This document shows, in pieces, positions 1 through 6,208 of a DNA stretch of 8,594 nucleotides. The notes under the pieces were generated by a model. It worked only from the letters and a program-made list of their open reading frames with translations, was not told the DNA's origin and made no database searches. Each line of letters begins with the position of its first letter. Position 1 is the first letter of the stretch. Source of the stretch: Deltaproteobacteria bacterium (GTDB lineage: Bacteria; Desulfobacterota; Desulfobacteria; C00003060). Location of the stretch: contig DAOUWN010000066.1 of NCBI GenBank assembly GCA_030667105.1, forward strand, positions 1 to 8,594, written 5' to 3'. The position numbers and the translations under genes were made by a program.

Positions 1-1492
1 CAAAGCCTTTCACAGGTCCGGTCCCGAACTGAAAGAGGACCAAGGCTGCAATCAAAGTCGTAACGTTTGCATCCAATATAGTCAGTGTGGCCTTGGCATA
101 GCCTGCGTCCACTGCAGCCCTGGGAGTCTTGCCTAAACGCACTTCCTCCCGAATACGCTCAAAGATAATTACATTGGCATCCACAGCCATGCCGATAGTG
201 AGGATAATTCCCGCAATGCCCGGCAGTGTCAGCGTTGCCTGAAATGCAGCCAGCGCTGCAGCAATGAGAATGATATTTAAGAAGAGAGCGATATTTGCAA
301 TCATGCCGGCGCCTTTGTAATAGATCCCGACAAACAGGAGCACAAGTATCCCTCCAACGCACATGGAAACAATGCCTTTTTGAATCGAGTCGCGGCCCAA
401 GGAAGGGCCAACCGTGCGTTCTTCAAGGATCTGAACCGGGGCGGGAAGGGCTCCGGCCCGCAGCACGATGGCCAGATCGTGAGCCTCTTCAGTCGTGAAA
501 TTTCCCGTAATGCGTGCATGGCCTCCACTGATTTTTTCCTGAATAACAGGGGCCGAGTAGATGTGGTTGTCGAGCACAATGGCCAAGCGCTTTTTAACAT
601 TTGCTTCGGTAATGCGTTCGAAAAGGCGGGCCCCCTTTTTGTCGAAGTCAATCGTCACATAGGGCTCGTTAAACTGAGAATCAATTTGAACCCTCGCATC
701 GGTGAGGTACTCTCCAGTCAAATATGTTCGTTTTTGGACCAGAAAGGGTGTTTTTCTGGTTCGTCCCGTGTCTTTGTCTTCAACTACCTCGTAAAGGAGC
801 AAATCATTCGGTGGCACGTGCCCTTTCAGGGCTTCCTCCACGTCATGGTATTCGTCGACCAGCTTGAATTCAAGCAGAGCTGTTTTGCCGATCAGGTTTA
901 TGGCTCTCTGGGGGTCTTTGATTCCGGGCAGTTGTATCAAAATTCGATTTTCCCCTTGACGGCGTATGTCCGGCTCGCTTACACCAAACTGATCAATACG
1001 ATTTCGAATGGTTTCCATGGCTTGTTTTGTAGCCATTTCTTTTATGTACTCCACTTCCCGATCAGGCAGGTCGAGTTGTATTGCGAGGCCTTGACCCTCT
1101 GAGGTCCTGGAAACCTCACGGAGTACTCCGAAATCCTTGTCAAGCATGTTGTCAAAGGGTTCAATATCTTCTTGCTTCAGGATCCGAACCGATATTCGTG
1201 TGTCGGTAGGGCGGCCAATATCGACCGGTCGTATTTTCGCCTTTTTCATAGCCGCCCGCAGGTCCTCGGCTGTACGTTCTATCCTGTTTTCAACGGCTTT
1301 TTGAGTTTGGACCTCCAGCACAAGATGTACGCCGCCCTGAAGATCCAGCCCGAGGCGAACCTTTTCCGACGGAAGTATTCCAATAGACGTCCACCACCCC
1401 GGCACCGCTGGAAAGAGAGAAGGTGCCACATAGATGCATGCCACGGCAACGAGTCCGACAATCAAGAATAACTTCCACTTAAGTTGTTTCAA
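1..1492 (-). CDS. secD: Protein translocase subunit SecD (3' end beyond window)
   Basis: SecD is an inner-membrane RND-type subunit that, with SecF, uses the proton motive force to help pull secreted proteins through SecYEG. Reading the minus strand from 1492 gives 497 uninterrupted residues, leaving the frame open at position 1. Visible are an N-terminal membrane helix (about residues 7-27), the DLQGG motif (50-54) that opens the periplasmic domain, and a large soluble region to about 350. The LGRDSI stretch (365-370) follows, then membrane helices from about 373. The signature AVDANVIIFERIREE occupies 436-450, and the last residues read FGTGPVKGF. SecD proteins are usually somewhat over 500 residues, so only a few tens are missing. 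The start is TTG at 1492-1490: an in-frame TGA lies immediately upstream and AAGGAG sits 7 bases before it. It lies 17 bases downstream of yajC, and secF is expected next. Confidence 0.97.
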   Translation of the reverse strand, partial: MKQLKWKLFLIVGLVAVACIYVAPSLFPAVPGWWTSIGILPSEKVRLGLDLQGGVHLVLEVQTQKAVENRIERTAEDLRAAMKKAKIRPVDIGRPTDTRISVRILKQEDIEPFDNMLDKDFGVLREVSRTSEGQGLAIQLDLPDREVEYIKEMATKQAMETIRNRIDQFGVSEPDIRRQGENRILIQLPGIKDPQRAINLIGKTALLEFKLVDEYHDVEEALKGHVPPNDLLLYEVVEDKDTGRTRKTPFLVQKRTYLTGEYLTDARVQIDSQFNEPYVTIDFDKKGARLFERITEANVKKRLAIVLDNHIYSAPVIQEKISGGHARITGNFTTEEAHDLAIVLRAGALPAPVQILEERTVGPSLGRDSIQKGIVSMCVGGILVLLFVGIYYKGAGMIANIALFLNIILIAAALAAFQATLTLPGIAGIILTIGMAVDANVIIFERIREEVRLGKTPRAAVDAGYAKATLTILDANVTTLIAALVLFQFGTGPVKGF

Positions 1493-1499
1493 TCAATTG

Positions 1500-1505
1500 C
1501 TCCTT
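1500..1505 (-). promoter_or_regulatory. Shine-Dalgarno site of secD
   Basis: AAGGAG on the minus strand lies 7 bases before the TTG codon at 1492, inside the 17-base yajC-secD gap. With the in-frame stop directly ahead of that TTG, it fixes the secD start at a non-ATG codon. Confidence 0.85.
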
Positions 1506-1509
1506 GACT

Positions 1510-1836
1510 CTATTTGGGGCTCGGGTTGTCGGTTTGCGTCAGGCCTGATACGTTGGCCCTGGCTATCTTGACACGCACCTTTTCGGAGATCTCAACCGTT
1601 ATAACCGTGTCCGTAATTCCAGTGATGCGTCCGTAAAGCCCACCGCTTGTTATGATGCGGTCTCCCTTTTTCAGGTTGCCGATCATCTCGCGGTGCTTTT
1701 TCTGTTTCTTTTGTTGGGGTCGGATCAACAGGAAATAGAATATCACAAACATTAGGATCAGAGGAACAAAGGCCCCAAATCCGCCCTGACCCGACGCTTC
1801 TCCTCCAGTGCCCATGGCATACGCAATGTCAATCAA
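1510..1836 (-). CDS. yajC: Sec translocon accessory protein YajC
   Basis: YajC is a small inner-membrane protein that associates with SecDF and the SecYEG translocon. The 108-residue product begins with a short Gly-rich segment (MGTGGEASGQGGFGAF). One strongly hydrophobic helix follows (VPLILMFVIFYFLLI), then the family hallmark RPQQKKQKKH. The C-terminal cytoplasmic domain contains LKKGDRIITSGGLYGRITG, also typical. I chose the TTG at 1836 because AGGAGG lies 8 bases upstream. The frame stays open to a GTG at 1869, but that would put the Shine-Dalgarno inside the gene and add residues encoded by an intergenic repeat. The gene is immediately followed by secD and is surely co-transcribed with it. 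tgt, the frequent upstream partner, is absent here; a putative lipoprotein gene occupies that place. Confidence 0.96.
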   Translation of the reverse strand: MIDIAYAMGTGGEASGQGGFGAFVPLILMFVIFYFLLIRPQQKKQKKHREMIGNLKKGDRIITSGGLYGRITGITDTVITVEISEKVRVKIARANVSGLTQTDNPSPK

Positions 1837-1844
1837 GATAAATA

Positions 1845-1850
1845 CCTCCT
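1845..1850 (-). promoter_or_regulatory. Shine-Dalgarno site deciding the yajC start
   Basis: AGGAGG on the minus strand lies 8 bases before the TTG at 1836. It is the strongest ribosome binding site in the window and argues against the longer GTG-started reading from 1869. Confidence 0.85.
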
Positions 1851-1862
1851 TTACAAATTTTT

Positions 1863-1967
1863 CAACCACGAAAACACGAAATCACGAAAAACATCCATGT
1901 CAAATACCTCTATCCATTTCATCCATTCTCCCTTTCGTGTCTTCGTCCTTTCGTGTTTTCGTGGTTG
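1863..1967. repeat. Inverted pair of octamer arrays around a 43-base core
   Basis: The left arm (1866-1889) holds three consecutive 8-base units of the form NCACGAAA. The right arm (1933-1964) holds four units of the form TTTCGTGN, the second one degenerate. The outer 19 bases, CAACCACGAAAACACGAAA (1863-1881), are perfectly complementary to 1949-1967. The unpaired core (1890-1932) has its own loose ATCCATT repetition. A transcript of either strand could fold this into a hairpin. The element fills most of the spacer between the lipoprotein gene and yajC, and ends just ahead of the yajC ribosome binding site. Function is unknown. It resembles a REP- or MITE-like intergenic repeat and contains no gene of its own. 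An attenuator or transcript-stabilising hairpin for yajC-secD is possible but unproven. Confidence 0.8.
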
Positions 1968-2007
1968 TATTCTTGTTCCTTCAAAAAAGTGTAATTTTGA
2001 TTCAGGA

Positions 2008-2688
2008 TTACTTCAGCTTCCAATGCATTTCGGCTGTACCGAGTACGCTCGTGATGACGAGCTTAACTTCCTTTGTGTTATCTCCAATAAACGGGCGGTC
2101 ACCATCAGCTATGTCGTAAGGAAACCTTACAGTGTATATTGACTTCCATGGCGTGATATAGGGATAGAAGTGAGGCGTGACGGCATTATGTTGCTTAACC
2201 CGCCTTACTTCAACAGGCGCCACGCGCTCGTCCTTGTCGTTAACCAGATAAAGACTCCACATCGATTTGAACTTGTCAAAATCATCCCACTTTTCTTCAG
2301 GCACAAAGCTTGCCATTAGAAACTCATGGCCAAGGGTAGCAGCGCCGAGTTGGTCTTCCATAAATTGTTTTTTCTCCTGAGATGTCAGCTTATGCGCCTC
2401 TGCGTACTCATCAGCATAAGCACGGCGAAATTCATGTGACTTGAAAGTAGCCGAGACGATGAGCTTTACCTCAAACCCCCGATATATGCGGGCCTCGCGG
2501 CTCCACTTGTCAGAAACGCTCTTGTAAGTCTCTGTATGATAGGGTTTGGAGGATTCAACAAACCGACCCACACTAGTGCAATTTGCGGTAAACAGCAACA
2601 GAATAGCTGCAAGAAAAATGAAGATCTTGGGTTGACAAAGAGCACAGGTAACGTCTTTCCGGCTTTTCTTAAGATCTTCGCAATGCAT
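2008..2688 (-). CDS. Uncharacterised putative lipoprotein
   Basis: I do not recognise a characterised family. From the ATG at 2688 the product is 226 residues. It has a basic N-terminal stretch (LKKSRKD), a hydrophobic segment IFIFLAAILLLFTA, and then NC at the expected lipidation position (Cys37 from this start). The lipobox TANC is atypical, with Asn just before Cys, so lipidation and outer-membrane or periplasmic location are inferred. The remainder is soluble and charged, with a KWSREARIYRGFEVKLIVSATFK segment after the anchor (broken only for description) and a C-terminal beta-like region rich in aromatics. The start is uncertain: the frame opens at a TTG (2739) inside a heptamer array, neither start has a good Shine-Dalgarno, and AAAAGG abuts the ATG. 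It lies between purB and yajC on the same strand, separated from each by a repeat element. Confidence 0.7.
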   Translation of the reverse strand: MHCEDLKKSRKDVTCALCQPKIFIFLAAILLLFTANCTSVGRFVESSKPYHTETYKSVSDKWSREARIYRGFEVKLIVSATFKSHEFRRAYADEYAEAHKLTSQEKKQFMEDQLGAATLGHEFLMASFVPEEKWDDFDKFKSMWSLYLVNDKDERVAPVEVRRVKQHNAVTPHFYPYITPWKSIYTVRFPYDIADGDRPFIGDNTKEVKLVITSVLGTAEMHWKLK

Positions 2689-2721
2689 CCTTTTTTGTCC
2701 GAACACCACGTCAAGCCAATA

Positions 2722-2763
2722 TTGAAGCTGAAAGCTCAAAGGTGAAAGCTCAAAGCTTGAAGG
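2722..2763 (+). repeat. Heptamer tandem array A
   Basis: Six consecutive 7-base units run from 2722 to 2763 with consensus TBRAAGS (for example TGAAAGC and TCAAAGC). The 12-mer TGAAAGCTCAAA occurs twice, at 2729-2740 and 2743-2754, exactly 14 bases apart. The array covers the upstream edge of the lipoprotein reading frame, including its possible TTG start at 2739. It faces array B (2826-2857) in inverted orientation across a core of about 62 bases. Confidence 0.85.
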
Positions 2764-2825
2764 AAAACTGACGATTGCAAATGGAGCTTATCAAGTTCGT
2801 TGAACACAGAGGCTATTGCCTTTAG

Positions 2826-2857
2826 GTTCATTGAACTTTGAGTTTTGAGCTTTCAAA
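2826..2857 (-). repeat. Heptamer array B, inverted partner of array A
   Basis: Four 7-base units on the plus strand (GTTCATT, GAACTTT, GAGTTTT, GAGCTTT, from 2826 to 2853) are the reverse-complement form of the array A units. TTTGAGCTTTCA at 2844-2855 is the exact complement of the 12-mer found twice in array A. The purB stop codon (2828-2830) and its last codons lie inside this array. Together A and B could form a long hairpin between purB and the lipoprotein gene. It is not a classical terminator because it lacks a GC-rich stem followed by a T run. Confidence 0.8.
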
Positions 2858-4141
2858 GACACGGGCAAATATGGTATCCACATGTCTCAGTTGGAAGTCA
2901 ACATCAAATATTTTCTCAACTTGCTTGTTTCCTAGATGCTTTGCAATTTCAGGATCGTTTTTCACGAGATCCTCAAAATTCTTATTCTCCTTCCACGCAC
3001 GCATGGCCTGTTTCTGAACCATCTTGTATGCCTGCTCCCTGCTGACCCCCCCCTTGGCCAAGGCAAGGAGTATCTGCTGCGAAAATATGAGACCACGGGT
3101 CAGCTCCAAGTTGTGTTGCATCCGTTCAGGATAGAGCACTAGATGGCGGATGATTTCTGTCATACGGTGCAACATGTAGTCAACAAGAATTGTGGTGTCC
3201 GGGATGATCACTCTCTCCACAGAAGAATGGCTGATGTCACGCTCGTGCCAAAGGGCTACATTGTTCAATGCTGCAGACGCATTGGAGCGAACCAGCCTTG
3301 CCAAGCCAGAAAGATTCTCCGATGATATGGGGTTGCGTTTGTGTGGCATGGCCGAAGAGCCTTTTTGTCCTTTTGAGAAATATTCCTCTGCTTCCGAGAC
3401 CTCTGTTCTTTGAAGGTGCCGGATTTCCACCGCCATCTTTTCTATTGTCGAGGCTATGATGGCAAGCGTGCAAAAGTACTCGGCATAGCGATCCCTTTGG
3501 ATGATCTGTGTGGATACAGGAGCCGGCTTGAGCCCCAGCTTTCTGCACACATGGGCTTCGACCCTTGGTGAAACACTGGCAAAAGTGCCAACAGCCCCTG
3601 AAATCTTGCCGACACTGATGGTTTCCAGGGCCTGTTCCATTCTCCGGCGGTTTCGCCGCATCTCGTCGTACCAGAGGGCCAACTTCAGGCCGAAGGTGAT
3701 GGGTTCGGCATGGATGCCGTGAGATCGGCCCACCATAACGGTGTTCTTATGTGTCAATGCCTTTTTCTTCAGGGTGGCCAGCAGAAGGTAACAGTCCTTT
3801 AAGATAATTTTAGATGCCTGCCGCAGTCTGACCGCCATTGCCGTATCCAGAATATCCGAGGACGTGAGCCCAAAGTGGATATACCTTGAGTCCTGGCCAA
3901 CGCTTTCTGCCACATTGGTTAAAAAGGCAATCACATCGTGCTTGATCTCGGCCTCAATAGCGTCGATCCTTTCAATGGAAAAGCGCGCTTTTTTGCGGAT
4001 ATTTTGCGCGGCCTTCTTCGGGATTTCACCCATTCCGGCCAGGGCCTCACAAACAAGAATCTCGACCTCAAGCCAGGTTTGGAACTTGTTCTCTTCCGTC
4101 CATATACAGCCCATGGACTGCCGGGTATATCTCTTAATCAT
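2828..4141 (-). CDS. purB: Adenylosuccinate lyase PurB
   Basis: This cytoplasmic enzyme acts twice in purine synthesis. It cleaves SAICAR to AICAR and adenylosuccinate to AMP, releasing fumarate each time. The 437-residue length is normal for the compact bacterial form. The fumarate-lyase signature [11 protein letters not shown] is at 261-271 and carries the flexible-loop catalytic serines. His141 in [10 protein letters not shown] and His68 in EIKHDV match the two active-site histidines known from the Bacillus subtilis enzyme, at the same numbering. TSSD (93-96) belongs to a conserved substrate-binding region. The ATG at 4141 has only a weak ribosome site (GGAACGAG). The C-terminus is odd: after the usual [10 protein letters not shown] the last residues ESSKLKVQ are encoded within a heptamer repeat array and look like a repeat-derived replacement or extension. 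The gene stands alone, with no other pur genes nearby. Confidence 0.98.
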   Translation of the reverse strand: MIKRYTRQSMGCIWTEENKFQTWLEVEILVCEALAGMGEIPKKAAQNIRKKARFSIERIDAIEAEIKHDVIAFLTNVAESVGQDSRYIHFGLTSSDILDTAMAVRLRQASKIILKDCYLLLATLKKKALTHKNTVMVGRSHGIHAEPITFGLKLALWYDEMRRNRRRMEQALETISVGKISGAVGTFASVSPRVEAHVCRKLGLKPAPVSTQIIQRDRYAEYFCTLAIIASTIEKMAVEIRHLQRTEVSEAEEYFSKGQKGSSAMPHKRNPISSENLSGLARLVRSNASAALNNVALWHERDISHSSVERVIIPDTTILVDYMLHRMTEIIRHLVLYPERMQHNLELTRGLIFSQQILLALAKGGVSREQAYKMVQKQAMRAWKENKNFEDLVKNDPEIAKHLGNKQVEKIFDVDFQLRHVDTIFARVFESSKLKVQ

Positions 4142-4169
4142 TGCTCGTTCCGTTGATGAGCCAGACAGG

Positions 4170-4196
4170 ATCTATAGGATCATATAGATTTTTTTC
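4170..4196 (+). other. AT-rich hairpin followed by T run, upstream of purB
   Basis: ATCTATA (4170-4176) and TATAGAT (4183-4189) form a 7-bp stem with a 6-base loop, directly followed by a run of T on the plus strand. It has the shape of a rightward terminator, but the stem is only A/T-rich and no plus-strand gene lies upstream. Read on the minus strand it is part of the purB leader, about 30-50 bases before the ATG. It could be a structure or an operator there. I cannot choose between these. Confidence 0.35.
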
Positions 4197-4222
4197 TTAT
4201 CAGTATTGTGACGCCAGCCCGG

Positions 4223-4246
4223 ATGGAATGTTGGAATACTGGAGTT
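4223..4246 (+). repeat. Short degenerate octamer array
   Basis: Three consecutive 8-base units, ATGGAATG, TTGGAATA and CTGGAGTT, follow a NTGGARTN pattern. It is short and degenerate, so chance is not excluded. It does match the style of the repeats found in three other spacers of this window. It lies in the 155-base spacer between purB and the LysM-like gene. No inverted partner is visible. Confidence 0.45.
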
Positions 4247-4271
4247 TTATTCAGTGGTGCAGCCGCTTCAC

Positions 4272-4294
4272 ATAAAATCGCGCAGCGATTTTAT
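4272..4294 (-). terminator. Possible terminator of the LysM-like gene
   Basis: A perfect 10-bp stem (ATAAAATCGC / GCGATTTTAT) with a 3-base loop begins 2 bases after the stop codon of the 4297-5046 gene on the minus strand. The descending arm ends TTTTAT, so the U-rich part lies mainly inside the stem and the following bases (GTGAAG) are not a T tract. The position argues for a terminator or mRNA 3'-end stabiliser, but the missing tract keeps confidence moderate. Confidence 0.5.
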
Positions 4295-4296
4295 CA

Positions 4297-5046
4297 TTAT
4301 TGCTCGGCGGGCAACCACAAGGTTTCACCATCGAACTCGATCCGGTTAACATCTTTGTAATCGATCCGGTCTAACAGGGCAAATATATAACCCATATTGT
4401 AGATGACAACTTTGGTCAATGGATATATCAGGTCAAGATCTGTTTCGAGTTTCCCGTTTTTCAGATTGAATATGTACACCATATGTTCGGAAAATTTCAA
4501 TATCTTGCCAACGCCGGAGCTACGTCCGAAATAGTCCGGTTCATCAGCCAGGGGGGAAAGCTGTATCGCCTTGTGTTCGTAATAATCCTTGAGAAGCCGG
4601 AAGTGAATATCCCATATGTTGTCAATTGGCTGAACCACATGAATCCCATATTCGCGGATCTTCTCTTGCGCGGCCCCGGTTTCCAGATCTGTTTCGAGGA
4701 TCTCTCCCTGCTTGAGTTGGATCTCATCCAGGATCTTTTTCATTCGAACAGTTTTGTCTCCGACCTTGATAGATTCATCTGACTTCACAATCATATCAAT
4801 GCTCTTGTCAATGCCATATGGCGCTTTGCGCTCTTTCATCAGTTCAGTCAGAGCCTGGTCGCTTTCTTCTTTCAGCTTGCCATAGTCAATGATTTTTTCC
4901 GGAGGAATCAGCACCCTTTTTTTCGCTGGTAAAACAGGCACACCCTCGGGGTGTTTTACGAGTTGTTCGCGTTGCCTGGAAACAAACCAAAATCCACCCA
5001 CAATCAGGACAATACAGCAGGCGGCTATGATGAGGTACTTACGCAT
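4297..5046 (-). CDS. Membrane-anchored protein with divergent LysM-like region
   Basis: No characterised family is recognised for this 249-residue protein. Residues 4-22 form a single hydrophobic segment (YLIIAACCIVLIVGGFWFV) followed by basic residues. This suggests an inner-membrane signal anchor with the rest in the periplasm. Residues 31-130 are charged, probably helical and linker-like. From 135 the stretch IHVVQPIDNIWDIHFRLL resembles the start of a LysM peptidoglycan-binding domain (consensus like VVKPGDTLWSIA), with Ile in place of the usual Gly. NGKLETDLDLIYPLTKVVI (197-215) resembles the LysM end. The two halves are separated by about 45 residues, much longer than a normal LysM, so this is inferred homology. 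There is no clear Shine-Dalgarno before the ATG at 5046. It is transcribed toward purB, with a stem-loop just after its stop. Confidence 0.75.
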   Translation of the reverse strand: MRKYLIIAACCIVLIVGGFWFVSRQREQLVKHPEGVPVLPAKKRVLIPPEKIIDYGKLKEESDQALTELMKERKAPYGIDKSIDMIVKSDESIKVGDKTVRMKKILDEIQLKQGEILETDLETGAAQEKIREYGIHVVQPIDNIWDIHFRLLKDYYEHKAIQLSPLADEPDYFGRSSGVGKILKFSEHMVYIFNLKNGKLETDLDLIYPLTKVVIYNMGYIFALLDRIDYKDVNRIEFDGETLWLPAEQ

Positions 5047-5205
5047 TTGTCACATTAGTTCAAGGAAGACTATTCCCTATAGTTGCATAAACAACATGGC
5101 AAAGGGTCATGAAAAGCAATAACAGTCTTCGTTTGCGACCTTTTCGAGCAATTCTGTGGACTCCACTACGAATGTTGTGGCTTGCCAATGATTTTATGCA
5201 TGGGC

Positions 5206-5234
5206 TAGTTACAAGATTACACAATTGGTGTCAA
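5206..5234 (-). promoter_or_regulatory. Weak promoter candidate before the LysM-like gene
   Basis: On the minus strand a perfect TTGACA (-35 type, 5234-5229) is followed after 17 bases by TAACTA (5211-5206), a poor match to TATAAT. It lies about 160 bases upstream of the gene at 5046, in the 227-base spacer after the phospholipase-like gene. The same spacer holds an 11-base palindrome GTGGACTCCAC (5156-5166). I see no gene, RNA or further repeat in that spacer. Confidence 0.25.
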
Positions 5235-5273
5235 CACTAATCAAGGTAACTCCAAATGCGAGATTCGGGATGG

Positions 5274-6152
5274 TTACAGTCTTTGCAAACCAACATTGAC
5301 GTAATCAAGCGCGTCGGAAGCAACTCCTTCTACGAGCGCTTGTACGGTTCCGGAAAAGGCCCCGCCATCAGTCAGGGCGCTCAAATCAAGCCTGTCCATA
5401 ATCGGAAAGTTCTCGATTCGAACCATTTCAGGGTAGAACAAACTGGACGATGCCTCCATGCGCCCTCCAACAAGCCTGTCAGACAGATTCACAATGTGGT
5501 ATAAGGCTCTCACGGTAAATAGTCTCATGAAAAGACGTTGTTGTCTGTGAGCCCTCCTGAGAGCGCCCAAAAGACAAGGGCGCAGGGGGCAGGTATCTTC
5601 CATCAAATGTGTGAGATAAAAGAGGAACAGGAAATTCTCCGTGGGGCGATCTACGCTCACCATACTTTCCAATTGAAAGCATCTGGGATGGAGGTCAAGC
5701 TCCCGCAACAGGGCCATATCGATCAGCGTCTCAAACTGCCGGTGCGTTGCCACGGCAGGGGTGCCTTTTTGATTCCACCTTGTCGTGTAATAGTCGATAA
5801 CTCCGTGAATAATACGATCGCTGACCGTATGTGTTACAACGCCTGCGGCAAATGCCAGTTTCAAGGGCCATCTGTAAGGGCTGGCCTTAATGGCATCAAA
5901 TAAGCCTAAGGCCGTTTCGTCATTTTTGGCAGTCTTTCTCGAGTGAAGGGTCTGAGAGATCTTGACGTAGTCTTCTTTGGGAATTTTTCGCAAGGGAGCT
6001 ACATCGTAAGCGAAGGCGTCCGGCAGTATTGCTCCGAGACAAAAGGCCCCCATGTTCTTTTCAAGCACCTGGGTCAACAGCTTTTGCCTGGATTCTTTCA
6101 GCCGGGTCAAGACATCTTGAGCTATCAGGATATGTGTCAGTTCCTTGGGCAT
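5274..6152 (-). CDS. Zinc-dependent phospholipase C-like protein
   Basis: The 292-residue protein has the layout of the Zn-dependent phospholipase C / S1-P1 nuclease-like family. Candidate metal ligands are His7 (ELTHILIA), Asp45 (GAILPDAF), His70, the helix His108-x3-Asp112-x3-His116 (GVVTHTVSDRIIHG), and the pair His137-x3-Glu141 (THRQFETLID). The H-x3-D and H-x3-E spacings match those of Clostridium alpha-toxin-type phospholipases. Unlike those secreted enzymes there is no signal peptide, and the N-terminal Trp ligand created by processing is absent. A cytoplasmic hydrolase is therefore likely, with unknown substrate; phospholipid cleavage is inferred only. The C-terminal half (about 150-292) is less familiar. 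The ATG at 6152 has no strong ribosome site and sits in a heptamer array. The gene is divergent from the transporter, 56 bases away. Confidence 0.8.
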   Translation of the reverse strand: MPKELTHILIAQDVLTRLKESRQKLLTQVLEKNMGAFCLGAILPDAFAYDVAPLRKIPKEDYVKISQTLHSRKTAKNDETALGLFDAIKASPYRWPLKLAFAAGVVTHTVSDRIIHGVIDYYTTRWNQKGTPAVATHRQFETLIDMALLRELDLHPRCFQLESMVSVDRPTENFLFLFYLTHLMEDTCPLRPCLLGALRRAHRQQRLFMRLFTVRALYHIVNLSDRLVGGRMEASSSLFYPEMVRIENFPIMDRLDLSALTDGGAFSGTVQALVEGVASDALDYVNVGLQRL

Positions 6153-6190
6153 TGGTTGTTAGTCCCTGGTCATTAGTCGCCGGTTATTGG
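6149..6190 (+). repeat. Heptamer array in the divergent promoter spacer
   Basis: Six consecutive 7-base units run from 6149 to 6190, alternating between forms ending TAG and forms ending TGG or CGG (such as TCATTAG and TCCCTGG). They occupy most of the 56 bases between the phospholipase-like gene and the transporter. The first unit contains the phospholipase-like start codon (6150-6152). Any promoter for either gene must overlap the array or lie inside the opposite gene. No function is evident. Confidence 0.7.
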
Positions 6191-6208
6191 GATATCACGG
6201 AGCCGTAG

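Noticed and set aside
380..1102. Plus-strand open frame of 240 codons
   Set aside because: It lies fully antisense to secD, whose minus-strand translation has all family motifs; the plus frame has no recognisable domain or ribosome site.
1837..1869. Longer yajC start at GTG 1869
   Set aside because: It would place the AGGAGG ribosome site inside the gene and begin within the repeat; TTG at 1836 is ideally spaced.
1808..2142. Two overlapping plus-strand open frames over the yajC upstream spacer
   Set aside because: Their FRVFV-type peptide is simply the translation of the octamer repeats, and they overlap yajC and the lipoprotein gene on the other strand.
2689..2739. Longer lipoprotein start at TTG 2739
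   Set aside because: The extra residues are encoded by the heptamer array, there is no Shine-Dalgarno, and they would push the lipid-type signal far from the N-terminus. Not fully excluded.
2722..2857. CRISPR array or classical terminator
   Set aside because: The units are 7 bases and contiguous with no spacers, so this is not CRISPR; the hairpin has no GC-rich stem followed by a T run, so it is not a standard terminator.
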